A stretch of DNA of 64,000 nucleotides from Notamacropus eugenii. Its lineage: Eukaryota; Chordata; Mammalia; Diprotodontia; Macropodidae. Below the pieces are notes generated by a model that saw nothing but the letters and a program-made list of their open reading frames with translations, ran no database searches and had not been told where the DNA came from. Every line of letters begins with the position of its first letter. The first letter of the stretch is position 1. The position numbers and the translations under genes were made by a program. Of this stretch, positions 11,431-22,484 are shown one piece after another. Location of the stretch: assembly GCF_028372415.1 (NCBI RefSeq), contig NC_092872.1, positions 10,546,001 through 10,610,000 of the forward strand, given 5' to 3'.

Positions 11431-11431
11431 T
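11375..11431. repeat. (GATA)n microsatellite
   Basis: About 14 uninterrupted GATA units. Confidence 0.97.
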
Positions 11432-11815
11432 GGCAGGAAGAAAGGAAGAGAAAAAGAGAGAGAAAGGGAGGGAGAAAGAAGGAAATAAAGAAAGGAAGGG
11501 GGAGAGCAAGGAAGGAAAGGGGAAGGAAGGAAAAAACAAGGAAAGAGAAATTTACAGAAAGATATAGACAGATATAGAGACAGATGCAGACAGAAAAATA
11601 GGGATATAGATAGAAATACAGAAAGACAGATGGAGAGAAACAGGAAGGATGAAAGAAATTTAGAGAACGAGACAGAGAGATAGCTATATGCAAAGGTAGA
11701 GAAATTCAGACAGGGATAAAGAGAAGCACATGGACAGAAGTACAGATGACAGATAGTAAATTAGAGAGAGCGCTAGAGACATATTGATAAGTAGAAATAA
11801 GAGAAAGACTGATGA
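11432..11815. repeat. Purine-rich GGAA/GAGA degenerate tract
   Basis: The plus strand is overwhelmingly A and G with drifting GGAA, GAGA and CAGA units; it continues the GATA array. Confidence 0.85.
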
Positions 11816-11889
11816 CCAAATAAGTGTTAAAAATAGATGCATCAATGGTTAGATTTTAAAGAAAATTTCAAGGATTAAAATGGTAAATA

Positions 11890-12045
11890 GAATTTCAGAG
11901 CTTGGAGGCATGGAGATCATGTATCTGACACTTCACTAAGTCTCTCAGAGGTTAAGTGACTTGCCTAAGGTCACATATGTGGTCAATGCCAGAGCCAGGA
12001 CTTCTGACTCATGCACTTTCTGCTCTGCCATACTGCTTGTTAATC
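11890..12045 (-). repeat. MIR-type SINE
   Basis: 'taagtgacttgcctaaggtc' marks the CORE. Confidence 0.8.
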
Positions 12046-12534
12046 GAATGCTCACAAGGTGGCTAGTCTTAGTCCCAGGATTCCAATCCATGCGGCAGAA
12101 TGTCTGGGAACTCAGCTGAGAAAGTATGAATAGGACAGATTCACACAAGTGCCCTTGAATATATTAGTGGACAGAGTTATAGATAGGTAGGTAGGAAAAT
12201 AGAGGGACTAATGTGTTCATAGATAAATAGAAGTTATTGTTTCATATGGCTGTGCTTTCTGGGGAAGACATGGAGATGGGTGACAGACAGGAGAATACAT
12301 ACAGCATTTAGCTGTAGCCCCAGTTAACTGGGTGGAGTGAGGTGAGGATGTGGTTTGGAGAGTCTTTTCAAATGGTGTCTGGGGGCCAGATGTGATTTAC
12401 CTACTATTTCCTGGCATTTAGTACTGCTAGCCTGATAAACCAGTCTTGGGCTCAGGGTTGTAACTCAGCCACTTGGGACTCCCAGGGAATGGCTGCCCTG
12501 CCAATGGGGGCACTGGAGTGTGATGGGCCACAGC
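12046..12534. other. No recognised feature
   Basis: Apparently single copy. A faint 7SL-like stretch around 12,311 was considered and rejected. Confidence 0.4.
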
Positions 12535-12725
12535 ATCATAAATGGAGGGCTGGAATGGACCTCAGGGCCATTTATAGGAGGTACCTCATTTTACAGATGA
12601 CAGAATGGTGATCCATAGGGAGAGAAGCCCCCTCCCCAAGATCCCACAAGGAGGGTCAGAGGTAAAATTTTAACTCAGGTCTTTGACTTCAGAACCAGGA
12701 TGCTTTTCACTGTTCTACTGTTGCT
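12535..12725 (-). repeat. MIR-type SINE
   Basis: 'tcattttacagatgacagaa' is at the tail side, and an eroded head precedes the pyrimidine tract. Confidence 0.7.
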
Positions 12726-12790
12726 ACGCACCTGTGTCAGACAAATCCTACTTGTATTTAAATAATCCTGTCCTAACAAAAGCTGAGCTC

Positions 12791-13004
12791 TTCTTCCTTC
12801 CTTCCTTCCTTCCTTCCTTCCTTCCTTCCTTCCTTCCTTCCTTCCTTCCTTCCTTCCTCCCTTCCTTCCTCCCTCCCTCCCTTCCTTCCTCCCTTCCTTC
12901 CTCCCTCCCTCCCTGACTCCCTCCCTCTCTCCCTTCCTTCCTTCCTTCCTTCCTTCCTTCCTTCCTTCCTTCCTTCCTTCCTTCCTTCCTTCCTTCTTTC
13001 TTTT

Positions 13005-13099
<95 letters not shown>

Positions 13100-13145
13100 G
13101 TCTTCCTTCCTTCCTTCCTTCTTTCCTTTCTTTCTCTTTCCTTTT
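12791..13145. repeat. (TTCC)n/(TTTC)n polypyrimidine array
   Basis: About 355 bases of almost pure pyrimidine: TTCC, then a CCCT-interrupted block, TTCC again, more than 20 TTTC units, and TTCC. The long polypurine-polypyrimidine strands have mirror symmetry typical of triplex-forming DNA. Confidence 0.97.
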
Positions 13146-13204
13146 TTTGTCTTTTCAGACTAGTTCTTGGAAAGTAGCAGTTACTTAATAAATGCTTGCT
13201 TTGT

Positions 13205-13440
13205 CAAAATTCACCTCTCCTTCAAGGCCCAGTTCAGATGCTACTTCCCCAAGACCTTCTCTCATTTTCCCCATCAAAACTGATTTCCCTTGCCTCTGAA
13301 TCCCCCAATGGCCTTTTTTAGACTCTTATAGCAGTAATCATCTACTAGCTGTGCACTATAGCTATTTGTGAGTGTCCCATGTCCACTACAAGCCTGGGAC
13401 CTCTATCAGAACAGGGACTGGATCTTATTAGTCTCTTCAA
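13205..13440 (+). repeat. L2 LINE 3' fragment
   Basis: 'caaggcccagttcagatgct' and 'tatcagaacagggactggat' are consecutive L2 blocks. Confidence 0.75.
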
Positions 13441-13734
13441 GGGGACCACATACCACAGTGTGACAACATTACAGCATCAAAAAGCTGCAAATATGTCACT
13501 GGGTCCTTCCTTGGAAGGACCAAAGCTGGAACCTCAGGGCCAGTTTGGGGTCCTGACTTTTGGGCTGGACACAGACCCTCTTGAGCACAAGCAGGATGGT
13601 GAGAGCCCTGGAAACCAGGCTCTAAGAGCAAGGGGAGGCAAACTCCTGCCCTCCACCTGAATGGCAGGGAAGCAGGCAAACAGAGGGATTTACCCTCAGT
13701 CTACACAAAATGTTGACTCTTACCCAAGAAAATC

Positions 13735-14133
13735 AGTTGGAAGATGGAGCTTGGAGAAAAGAAGGCTTATTTAGTGGGAGACAGACCTGGCTTGCTCTCT
13801 TCAAGGATTTCAAGGGCTGACTTGGTGTTCTAAAGGTAGGAGGTGGGGAGGGAGCACTGGATCCCTTTGAATAAATTAAAAAACACCAACTTCTAATGAT
13901 TAGAGCCATTTCAAAGGGTAATGGACTCCTCTGAGATGTAGTGGTTTCTGGTTACTCTTGGAAATCTTCAGGCATGTCTGGATGATCAATTGTGGAGGAT
14001 ATTGTGGAAGTGATTCCTGTTTAAATGAGATTGCACAGGTAAGACACTTGGAAAAATAAAAAGTGCTATATTATTATTCTTAGGTCACCCTCCGATGTTA
14101 CTTCTGACTCTGAAATTCTATGATTCTATGACT
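13735..14133 (+). repeat. CR1/L3 LINE 3' end, complete terminus
   Basis: Blocks for the L3 3' UTR ('gatggagcttggagaaaaga', 'atcttcaggcatgtctggat') lead to the CR1-type octamer repeat 'attctatgattctatga' at 14,115-14,131, so the true 3' end is kept. A short foreign piece ('aagacacttggaaaaataaa') lies just before it. Confidence 0.8.
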
Positions 14134-14540
14134 TAGCCCATTAGCAGACAAGATAGGAACTTGACCAGGATACTTACGAGGACAAGACAGAAACCTGTTG
14201 CTGGAACCAGGGTCCAAGGTGAATGTGGTGCTACCAACAGGATTCAGTTGATATTAAACTAATGCTCCTGAGCTCCTTATATACTTTGATTTTAAGATAA
14301 AAAGAGTGAACCTATGCGTGGGGGAGTTAAGTAGGTTTAGCTGAAAAGATTGGAGGCATACAGGAGCAGGGAGCCAACTGAATCCTTACTTGTAGGCATA
14401 TCAAAACTAAGGGTGGTTCATAGTACAGGTGGCTCCGGAGTTCTGAGGAAAGAGCAAGATGGACCGCCATTCAAGCACTCAGGGAAGAGTCTGTGGGGTT
14501 CCTAAGCTGGAAAACAAACAAAACCTTTGAGATCATTTAC
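14134..14540. other. No recognised feature
   Basis: Unassigned sequence. Confidence 0.4.
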
Positions 14541-14544
14541 CCCA

Positions 14545-14770
14545 AGAATTCTTGAGCATGGAAAAATTGCAGGGGGTCCAATGAACTTGGTTAGGTTAAA
14601 AAAATGCATCTTTATTTTCACTAAGCTCTAACCGAATTAATAATTTAACATAATTTAATAATTAATAATTTAACATTTCCTTTGATTGTGATTTTAAAAA
14701 ATTATTCCGAGAAGGCGTCGGTAGGCTTCAGCAAATTGCCAAAGGGATCCATGCAAGGGTTTTTTGGGAG
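14545..14770. mobile_element. hAT-like non-autonomous DNA element
   Basis: Contains 'aaaattattccgagaaggcg' and 'attgccaaagggatccatgc', the same end block as the element at 26,955-27,292. No coding capacity; the ends are too worn to show inverted repeats. Confidence 0.7.
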
Positions 14771-14999
14771 CCAGTTAGAACTAACTTTCAATTATTCAGT
14801 TTTCAGTGTGAGAATTTATACTTCCAGAAATTGGCAAATGTTACACGTCAGGTCTTGATTTATTGCTTTGCTAATTGTCTAGACTTAAGAAATATTGGAG
14901 AAAATTATAATAACACAAATTAAGTTGAAAAGTGTGTCGTGAATACATTTTTTTCCCAAAAGTCTCTTGTAAAACATTTACCAGTAGACCTTTGAACCG

Positions 15000-15145
15000 C
15001 TGGATTCAGCACACCTCTTTCATTTTACAGAGGTGGAGGGGCTGAGTTGCTGGGAAGTGATAGAAATCTCTCTGTATCATGGAGAATGTCATTGCCAAGC
15101 CTGGGATTTTAACCTACATCTCTGTTCCTAAATCCAGTGCCCTGA
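15000..15145 (-). repeat. MIR-type SINE
   Basis: 'tcattttacagaggtggagg' and 'ccaagcctgggattttaacc' mark the reversed tail and head. Confidence 0.75.
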
Positions 15146-15324
15146 ACTGGGCTCCGAAGGCAACAGAGTCTCTGAATGAAATGACTCTAAGTCCTGACTT
15201 TGCTCCCTACAATGCCACATCTGAACCTATCTTTCCTAGGTGATGCTCCAGGGATCTAGGGCAGCCTTCCATAGGCACAGGGGCTGAATTAATGCTGTTT
15301 GAGGAGCCAAATAAAAATATCTCA

Positions 15325-15530
15325 CTTTTCTGTAGGTACAAGGTTTTATAAAGCACTTTGCTCACTGCAGTCGGGTGAAGGAGATGGTACAGGTACCCTT
15401 ACCCTCCCATTTTGTAGACAGGGAAACTCAGATCCAAACAAATGTGCTAAATTAGCTAGGGTCCCACAGCCAGGTCTCCTGGCTTCAGGTTCAAGTCTCT
15501 TTACCTTAAGCCATTCTACTAACCTCTTCC
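15325..15530 (-). repeat. MIR-type SINE
   Basis: 'cattttgtagacagggaaac' and 'tagctagggtcccacagcca' mark the CORE. Confidence 0.75.
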
Positions 15531-15934
15531 TCTTCTTTTCCTGCACTTTTCCCCATCAAAATGCTCATCTTTCCTTAGCCACAGCTGCTCTTCCTTAGCT
15601 CTCCATTGATCTCTCACAATTCATCTTCTCAAGGTGTCAATTCGAATAATTTAATTTCATGTCAGTTCCCTTTTGTTAAGGGGTACTTAAAGGCCAGGCC
15701 CTACAAATGGCTGATAAATGCTTGTTGGGCATTGCCCTTCTGTTTAATTACCAAGGCATAAACCCAAAGGGCAGGTACAATTTTCTTGGGGTGACAGTTG
15801 GCAAGTGATCTGCTTTGCCTCGTGGTAGGCAGGCCCTATGAGGAGGGGCAAGGGTTGGAGTATTCACTTTGAGTTTTGGTACTGCATAATTTGGGTGGAG
15901 GCTGCAGTGTCTCAGAAGTGAAGGGTCAGGGGAA

Positions 15935-16040
15935 CCTTGGAGGAGCACCTAGTCCAGCTTCTCCATTTTACAAGGCAAGAAATAGGAGTCCAGAGTGGGA
16001 TATCATGGGTAACAGAACTCAGACTGGCCCACTGCTTCTG
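15935..16040 (-). repeat. MIR-type SINE fragment
   Basis: 'tctccattttacaaggcaag' is the reversed tail side of the CORE. Confidence 0.6.
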
Positions 16041-16560
16041 AGGGAACCCCTCCATGTTCCTACTCCAGGTTGATATCAGCTGGGATTAGGTCCCCATCCC
16101 CACACACCTCCAAGTGCTCGGTGCTCAACAGCCTTTGGACACCTCTCATCCCCCAGCAGGGGACAGAAAAGGGCCCTTTACCCCAAAGCTCTTCCTTCCC
16201 AAGTCCTATAGCCCTCATCTGGAATTCTGTCCCTGTGTCTGTCCAACCAAAGGGAGTCTTCCTTCTACCCTCCCTCCCTCCTTTTGTGTCTCCTTCAAGC
16301 GACTCATGTATTGTCTTCATTTAGACACACAGAAGAGACAATTTCTGGAGATCCTCAGAGGGGGAAGCCTTGGGCTGCTTTCCTTCTGGGACTAGCTTGT
16401 CCCCAGGGTTCCTGCATTCTTGGCCTCAACAAAGAAACTGAACCTAGAGACTTTTAATCTTTAAGCATCAAGAATCTCCCAAGTGAAGCTAGGGAAACTT
16501 GCTGAACAGATGTTTTTCCCCACTGATCCAGCTGTTTGTTTTAAATTTACAAGTTTAAAA
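16041..16560. other. No recognised feature
   Basis: Overlapping open frames occur on both strands at 16,060-16,395, but they are C/T-biased composition effects with no domain. Confidence 0.4.
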
Positions 16561-16564
16561 ATTG

Positions 16565-16800
16565 GATCAAATCCCTCTTCCACTTCCCCCTCCTCACTCC
16601 TCCTCTCTCCATCTCTTTCCTTGCTTCTTACTGTCTCTCGTCTCTTTCTATTCTTTCTTCTTTCTGTGTGTGCTTTCTTAAAAACATCTGCTTCTGCTTT
16701 CTTTCTTCTGTTTTTTCCTTTGTGTCATTTCTTTCTCTTATTCTTTGTTGTGTTTTTCTCCTCTCTGTTTCTCTTTCTTCTAGCTCCCATTCCCCTTTTC
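16565..16800. repeat. Polypyrimidine-rich tract
   Basis: T and C dominate over about 235 bases with no fixed unit; apparent Ser/Leu/Phe-rich open frames are its by-product. Confidence 0.75.
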
Positions 16801-17116
16801 ACCTGTCTTTTCATTCACTCAGGTTGGAGGACCACCAGACTTTATCATCTGCCCTGCTACTAAGCCCTGAGGACCATTGCATTGCTGTGACCCTCCAGAC
16901 CTCCACTCAATGCCAGCTGACTGGCTTATGCATTGTAAAGACCTCTGGGCCTTAGGATCACCCTTACATTTAAATCTCCGTATATTCTCCATGCCCCCCC
17001 CAGTTCGAATGTGAGCAATAACTGTCTTGCTTTTCTCCTCAGAGCTGAGCACATTTATCAGTTTGTAGTAAGTACTTCACAAACGCTTTTTCATTAATTA
17101 ACTATTCTATACATTG

Positions 17117-17192
17117 TGTTTATGTGTGTGTGTGTGAGTGTGTGTATGACAGAGAGACAGAATCAGAGAGAGAGAAAGAAAGAGAGATTAAG
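17117..17192. repeat. (GT)n(GA)n microsatellite
   Basis: A short GT run grades into AGAG-rich sequence. Confidence 0.85.
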
Positions 17193-17555
17193 AAAAGATA
17201 TGATATATGGACATTAAATCTTTTAATCCTAAAGAAATAAATGCTAAGGCAGAAAGGAGAAATTGGACATTTTGGAAAGGATTTGGATTGGGGGCCATTT
17301 TCATCAAGGAAAGGATGCTTCTTTTATTTTATTGATTTTCTGCTATGCCTCATCCTAACCACTAGGCTTCAAATCTTATGAATTGTAGTTGCCAAGCAGG
17401 AAATTGTCTCCAAAGTAAATAGTTTCTAAAAATAAGTTGTTAAATAACAAGTCAATTAGTCTATGCTTCAACTCTTCCACTGCTCTATCCATTTTAATAC
17501 ATTCATGCCTGCAGATACATATTAAATCATCAATTTGTCCATCCATCCATTTGTT
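17193..17555. other. No recognised feature
   Basis: AT-rich, unassigned. Confidence 0.4.
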
Positions 17556-17559
17556 CATA

Positions 17560-17635
17560 TCCAGCGTCTAACCCAGTGCCTGTCAAAGCATGAGTGCTTC
17601 CTAAATACTTATTGACTGACTGATTGGTTGATAAT
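17560..17635 (+). repeat. L2/MIR 3' tail
   Basis: 'aacccagtgcctgtcaaagc' followed by 'cttattgactgactgattgg' is the worn LINE2-type end. Confidence 0.55.
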
Positions 17636-17749
17636 CATTCAAGAATATATTAGTCAGTCAAGTTATACATTCATTTCTATGGTCATGAGGATTCATCCAT
17701 CTAATAATACATTCATGTCTTCAGTAACTCACCAATCTATCCATTTGTT

Positions 17750-17878
17750 CAGATCCCCGTCCTAGGTTCAAGTGACACCTCTGCTAATTTGCCAGTGGTG
17801 TGACTTTGGACAGAGCCCTTCCTCATTAGGTATCTGGACTACGTGACATCCAAGGTCCTTCCAAGCTCTAACCATTCA
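17750..17878 (+). repeat. MIR-type SINE
   Basis: Ends with 'ggactacgtgacatccaagg', a good match to the family 3' end. Confidence 0.75.
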
Positions 17879-17879
17879 A

Positions 17880-18285
17880 ACCACATCCCTTCAACCATGA
17901 CTTGCTTCCTAACCTATAGCTCTAAGCTAACATCATTGGTCTCTCTGTCTGCAATTTCCCTCCTTTCTAATCAGTCCTTCAAACAGCTGCCAAACTGATA
18001 TTGCAGAAACACAGTCCTTACCATCCCCCCCACCCCCCAAGCTTATATAGATGCCTCTATTTGGCATCAGTGGTCTGACTTCCAATAGTCTTTCTGAACT
18101 GACTGCATGTTGCTTTGCGCTGTAGCCAGAATAGTCTGCTTAGCTTTCCTTGAACATGACATTCCCTCCAAACGCACAAAGCTTTTGTACCTTTGTACAG
18201 ACTGCCCCCTTTAACTTGGCTGGCTCAACTGCTACCTCCTGTTCAAGATGTTATGACTAAGTCTCCTCCCCTCTCCACCCCCCAA
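17880..18285 (+). repeat. L2 LINE fragment
   Basis: 'gctgccaaactgatattgca' and 'ttgtacctttgtacagactg' are L2 blocks in order. Confidence 0.7.
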
Positions 18286-18289
18286 CTCA

Positions 18290-18540
18290 AGGCAGCTAGG
18301 CAGCCCAATGATAGAATGATGGGCATGGAGTCAGGAAGACCTGGGTTCAAATTCAGCCTCTGACACTTACTAGCTGTTTGACCCTTGCTTGGCAAGTCAT
18401 TGAAGCTCTACCTGTCTCAGTTCTCTCACCTGTAAAATGGGGATATTAATATAAGGGTTGTTGTGAGGATCAAAAGAAATGTTTTTCTAAAAATGGCGCC
18501 TGGCACATAGTAGGTGCTTAATAAATGCTTGATTACTTTC
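18290..18540 (+). mobile_element. CORE-SINE, full length
   Basis: tRNA-like head from 'ggcagctaggcagcccaatg', B-box-like 'gggttcaaattc', core 'ctcacctgtaaaatggggat', and tail 'ggcacatagtaggtgcttaa' ending in AAATGCTTG. Confidence 0.9.
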
Positions 18541-18559
18541 TTTCTTCCACTGTTACTAC

Positions 18560-18770
18560 TTTTTCCCACTACTCAGACAAATGACTTGGTATGTATCTTG
18601 TATTGACTCAGGGTCAAATGTGTCATTCTCCACCCCCTTGGCCCCTTTCTTTCCTCTCCTCCTACCGCCAATGAAATGGAAGTCCCTGGAAGCTTAGAGC
18701 TATTTTGTTTTTGTCTTTGTATCTTAACAGGGCCTGGCCCATAGTAGGGGTTGAATAAGCTCATAAATTA
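18560..18770 (+). repeat. L2 3' end
   Basis: 'ttgtctttgtatcttaacag' and 'cctggcccatagtaggggtt' are the last blocks of L2. Confidence 0.7.
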
Positions 18771-18774
18771 ATAG

Positions 18775-18930
18775 GATTGTAGGATATAGAGTGGGAAGGA
18801 ATTGTAGGAACAATTCAGAGGAATCACTTCATTTTAGAGCCAAGGAAACTGAGATTCAGTGAAAGTAGGTCACTTGCCTCAAGTCACACATGTATTAAGT
18901 ATCAGAATTGGAATGTGAATCCAGAATGGG
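18775..18930 (-). repeat. MIR-type SINE
   Basis: 'aaggaaactgagattcagtg' marks the reversed CORE. Confidence 0.75.
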
Positions 18931-18954
18931 AAAATTAATGACTGACATAATAAA

Positions 18955-19018
18955 TGAATGGATGGATGAGTGGATGGATGGATGGATGAACAAATGAAGG
19001 AATGAATGAATGAATGAA
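18955..19018. repeat. (GGAT)n/(GAAT)n microsatellite
   Basis: Interrupted GGAT units followed by GAAT units. Confidence 0.9.
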
Positions 19019-19112
19019 ATGACTTTCACAAAGTCACACAATTGGCAAGGGACAGGGGAGGAATTCTAACCCAGGTTTCTGACTCCAAATCCTGTACTCT
19101 TCCCACTTTCCT
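19019..19112 (-). repeat. MIR-type SINE fragment
   Basis: 'gactttcacaaagtcacaca' through 'ctgactccaaatcctgtact' is the reversed CORE and head. Confidence 0.7.
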
Positions 19113-19294
19113 TGAAATTTTTGTTTCTCGTACTGGTTCCACATACTAATACACTCTAGAAGTATGTTCTTGAGTAACACAACTCAAAAGTGAAAACCTT
19201 TCTCCTCCAAACCTTCCTCCCTCCTCTTCTACTGCAATGATGACAATATGAGAGATGACCCAAGAGTTTAGGATAAAGATCTGTTCTAGAGGGA

Positions 19295-19510
19295 TAATAA
19301 TAACAAATGATATTTCTCTAGCCCTTTAGATGTAGGAATCACTTTCCTCCCAACAGCCCTGTAAGACAGATAAGACAAATGTGAGTGTCTCCATTCTTCC
19401 AATGAAGAAACTGAGTCTGAGAGAAGAATTCACTTCCCCAGTGTCCCCATTTGGTAAGTTTCAGGGATAAGAAATGGAATATGATTCTCCTGACTTCAAG
19501 AAGAATGCTT
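19295..19510 (-). repeat. MIR-type SINE
   Basis: 'cagccctgtaagacagataa' (tail) and 'gaagaaactgagtctgagag' (CORE). Confidence 0.75.
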
Positions 19511-19529
19511 TTTAAAAAATAAATGAATC

Positions 19530-19615
19530 ACCCTGATTCCCATTTCCCAGGAAAGTGAAGGGATTAGCCCAAGGAGTTAATGGCAGGTCTCCTAAGACCA
19601 CATTCTTTCTACTGA
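19530..19615 (-). repeat. MIR-type SINE fragment
   Basis: 'ggattagcccaaggagttaa' and 'acattctttctactgaacat' recall the CORE and head; short and weak. Confidence 0.45.
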
Positions 19616-19629
19616 ACATAATAAGCATT

Positions 19630-19790
19630 CATAGGATCATAACATCATAGTCCTGGAAAGTACCTTATAAGCCAGAGTCCAATTCCTCATCTTACAAATA
19701 AAGAAACTGAAGCCCAGAGAAAGGAAGTAACTTGTCCAGGGTCCTATAGTTAGTGGGGCTCTTGAAGACAAGACTCTGCTCAGACACAAA
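19630..19790 (-). repeat. MIR-type SINE
   Basis: 'taaagaaactgaagcccaga' and 'acttgtccagggtcctatag' mark the CORE. Confidence 0.8.
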
Positions 19791-20394
19791 TGTCCTTGGA
19801 GGTGGATGTGCTTCCCTATCAGATTAGGGCTTCCCTGGTAACAGGGACTGCTTCCCTTTCCAGAGTAGGTTAGGTAAGGTCACTTTTCCCATCAGACAAG
19901 GGGTTTTATCTTCTCGTTCAGAGAAAGTATGATTGAGTTAATCTGGAGGACTTCCTGGAGGAGGGCCTGGAAGGGAGGCCACACATAGACTGGCAGGAGA
20001 GGAGTGGGAGGAAACAGGTAGGGAGAAGAAGCAGGTTTGGGTGTAGCAGCTCATCCAAGGGTCAGCCCTGCTCTTCAAGAACCAGAAGCTGGGCCCAGAC
20101 AAAGAACATCTGATCCCAATTTTCATTGGGAAAATATTTTGCTGCGTCAGCTTCCCTCTAGCCTTGCTGTGGCCCATAGGGACTGCAGAATGCTTTTGGC
20201 AGGCTGCTTTCATCTCCTGGCCCTTGAAGTGAGACTGAGAGGGAGGAGGAGGCAGCCAGGAACAGCAGGTCAAAGGCTACCCCTGGAGGAATCTGCCTGG
20301 ACTTGCAAGTGAACCAGGAGGTCTAGTGTGTCCCCAGTAACTTTCTCTATTGGGGCACAGTCTAGTCCCAGGTTGGGGAGCATTATAGGGTGAC
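19791..20394. other. No recognised feature
   Basis: Mostly single-copy, fairly GC-rich sequence. Open frames lie opposite each other at 19,938-20,312 and have no recognisable domain. Confidence 0.4.
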
Positions 20395-20744
20395 TCATAG
20401 ATGAGAAATCTCAGCTTCTTTGGAGCTGGAAGGGACTTCAGAGCCACTCAGTAAGCCACTCTCAGATGACCATTCTACTTCTACTCAAAGACTTCCAATG
20501 ATGGAGAACTCACAAGCTCCAGAGGTAGCTCATTTCGCTGTGGAACCGCTTTCATGGTTAGGATGTTTTTCTTTATGTTCAGCTGAACTACGGCTGCCTT
20601 CAAGTTCCCTCTGTTGCTCTGAGGCCAAGAAAAACAATTCTAATCATTCTTCCACCCATGAGCCCTTTAGAAACAACTATCATGTCCCTGAACATTCCTC
20701 ATTCCCCGATCTCCACGTGGCATGACTTTTAGTCCTGGTTGACC

Positions 20745-20868
20745 CTACACAGGACCATAAATCTAGAAAAGACCTCAAAGGCTTATTTTACGGATGAGGA
20801 AACTGAGGTCTAGAGAGGTTCAAGGTCATGGGGTAGCAAGCATGCTCTTTCCACTGAACTACATTCTC
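20745..20868 (-). repeat. MIR-type SINE inside L3
   Basis: 'tacggatgaggaaactgagg' is an excellent reversed CORE match. Confidence 0.85.
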
Positions 20869-20884
20869 TGGACACATTCCACCT

Positions 20885-21062
20885 TAGGATCATAGATTTG
20901 AGCTATAAGGAACCTTAGTAGTCACTTAGTTCAACTTCCTCCTTTTTATAGATGAGGAAACCAAGGCCCGGAGGATAACTGATTTCTTCAGGGTCACACT
21001 GCCAGAAATGGTAGAGCTGGGATTTGAACCAAGGTCTTCTGATGGCTCTTTTTGTACCATCA
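20885..21062 (-). repeat. MIR-type SINE inside L3
   Basis: 'ttatagatgaggaaaccaag' and 'gagctgggatttgaaccaag' mark CORE and head. Confidence 0.85.
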
Positions 21063-21184
21063 TACATCTTTCCTAGAAGGTGGTGCTCAGAACTGGACCC
21101 CATAGATGTTGTCTGACTAGGGCAGAGGACAGGGGGACTCTGGCATAGCTCTCATACAGCTGTCCCAACCCCCATCATGCCAGA

Positions 21185-21390
21185 GTGGTTAGAGCACAGG
21201 ACTAGGATCACTAGGAAACCTAGGCTGAGTTCTATCTCTCCCATTTGTTGGTTATATGACTTCAGAAAAGTCATAAGCAAAGTAAAAACTAAGCCTCAGT
21301 TTTCTCATCTGTAAAGTGGGGATATCAAAATTTGTACCACCTACCTCAAAGCTGTAAGGAAATGTGAGCTATGATTGATGCTCACTGTGC
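21185..21390 (+). repeat. MIR-type SINE inside L3
   Basis: 'tctcatctgtaaagtgggga' and 'cctcaaagctgtaaggaaat' mark CORE and tail. Confidence 0.8.
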
Positions 21391-21404
21391 TGCCTTCTCT
21401 TGCC

Positions 21405-21640
21405 TATCCCTCAACCAATCGATAAACATTTATTAAGTGCCTACTATATGCCAGGCACTACTCTGGGAACATGAAAAGAGGCAAAAGAAGTACCTGTCTT
21501 CAAAGACCTTACAGTCTAATGGGACAGACAATGCATAGACAAATACATACAAAACAAGGTGAATACAGGAGAAATAGGAAATAATTAACAGAGGGAAGGC
21601 ACTGGAATTAAGAGGAGTTGGGGAAGGCTTTCTGGAAAAT
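21405..21640 (-). repeat. L2 3' end
   Basis: 'acatttattaagtgcctact' and 'aaagaccttacagtctaatg' are the reverse of the L2 tail and its 'ctccttgagggcagg'-type block. Confidence 0.8.
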
Positions 21641-22374
21641 GGAAGATTTTATTTGCTTGGCTTCATGTGCTCCGTTCAGCTTTCTCCAAGGCTGCTTCCT
21701 CTTCCCTCTCCCAGTTTATTCATTCCAGGTCCTTGCCAGCCTTCTGCAGGAATTATATTCCAGGAACAGAATTTCCATTTATGATTTTCTTCCAATAATT
21801 GCCCTCTATATCATGGTGTCAGCCAAAATCACAACACTGACAATTAATGACATTAAGTGAAAGTTGGACATCAGGAAGCCGATGCCACCTTCTGTATGAA
21901 TGCAATCTAAGGCAAGCTAGTTTGGTGACCAGGTTACATTGCTGACCCTTAAGTCCACTAAGAATTCCATATTTTCCCACATGACCTGCTGCCTCCTCCT
22001 GTCTCTCTCCTTCTGTGCTTGTGTGATCGATTTTTTAAAAATCCAAGCAAAGTGTTTACCTTTATCCTTGATACATTTAACTTTTTGTGTCTGGCCTGTC
22101 ATTCCAACCTGCTAATAACTTTCTAGATTCTATCTCTTTCTTCCAATATGTTGTCTCTTTTCTAACCTTAGGTTATCAGAAGTTTCATAAGTCTATTATT
22201 TATATAATCTTTATTCTATCCACATAAAAAGTGTTGAATAAGAAGGGTCAAGTATTTTTCTGAGTTCAAGTTGTTCATTTATAAAATGAAGGATTCTCTT
22301 TCTCAATCTTCTCTTTCGCTAACCATCCAATTCTCCTTATCTTCCTCCTCCAATCCTTATCTCTTCCCACTTGG

Positions 22375-22482
22375 GAGAGGCAGCCTAATGTAGAGAAAGA
22401 CCAGGGCTAGAAATCAGGAGAGCCAGGTTCTAGTTCTGACTCTACTTGAACAAAGCACTGTCCTTCCTTGGCTCTACTCCTT
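22375..22482 (+). repeat. MIR-type SINE head
   Basis: 'gagaggcagcctaatgtaga' and 'agccaggttctagttctgac' are the tRNA-like head; the tail is lost. Confidence 0.6.
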
Positions 22483-22484
22483 CA

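Larger units (their letters stand above)
20395..22260 (-). mobile_element. CR1/L3 LINE relic, invaded by SINEs and L2
   Basis: Minus orientation with its 3' part at 20,395. Parts belonging to one L3 copy: 20,395-20,715 ('cttccaatgatggagaactc', 'caactatcatgtccctgaac'), 21,065-21,150 ('ctcagaactggaccccatag') and 21,860-22,260 ('tggtgaccaggttacattgc', 'gtgttgaataagaagggtca'). Two minus-strand MIRs, one plus-strand MIR and an L2 end fill the gaps, so this LINE is older than they are. Confidence 0.75.

Noticed and set aside
11319..11693. 124-codon Leu/Ser/Phe-rich minus-strand frame
   Set aside because: It is the GATA and purine-rich tract read in reverse.
12300..12460. Second 7SL-like stretch on the plus strand ('gctgtagccccagttaactg')
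   Set aside because: Only about 40 bases resemble the 5' Alu-domain block; the expected downstream blocks are not found in order, so chance is likelier.
16483..16955. Ser/Leu/Phe-rich plus-strand frames resembling transmembrane proteins
   Set aside because: They are produced by the polypyrimidine tract at 16,565-16,800.
20420..20725. 101-codon frame resembling a small Ser-rich protein
   Set aside because: It lies wholly in the reversed CR1/L3 3' UTR.
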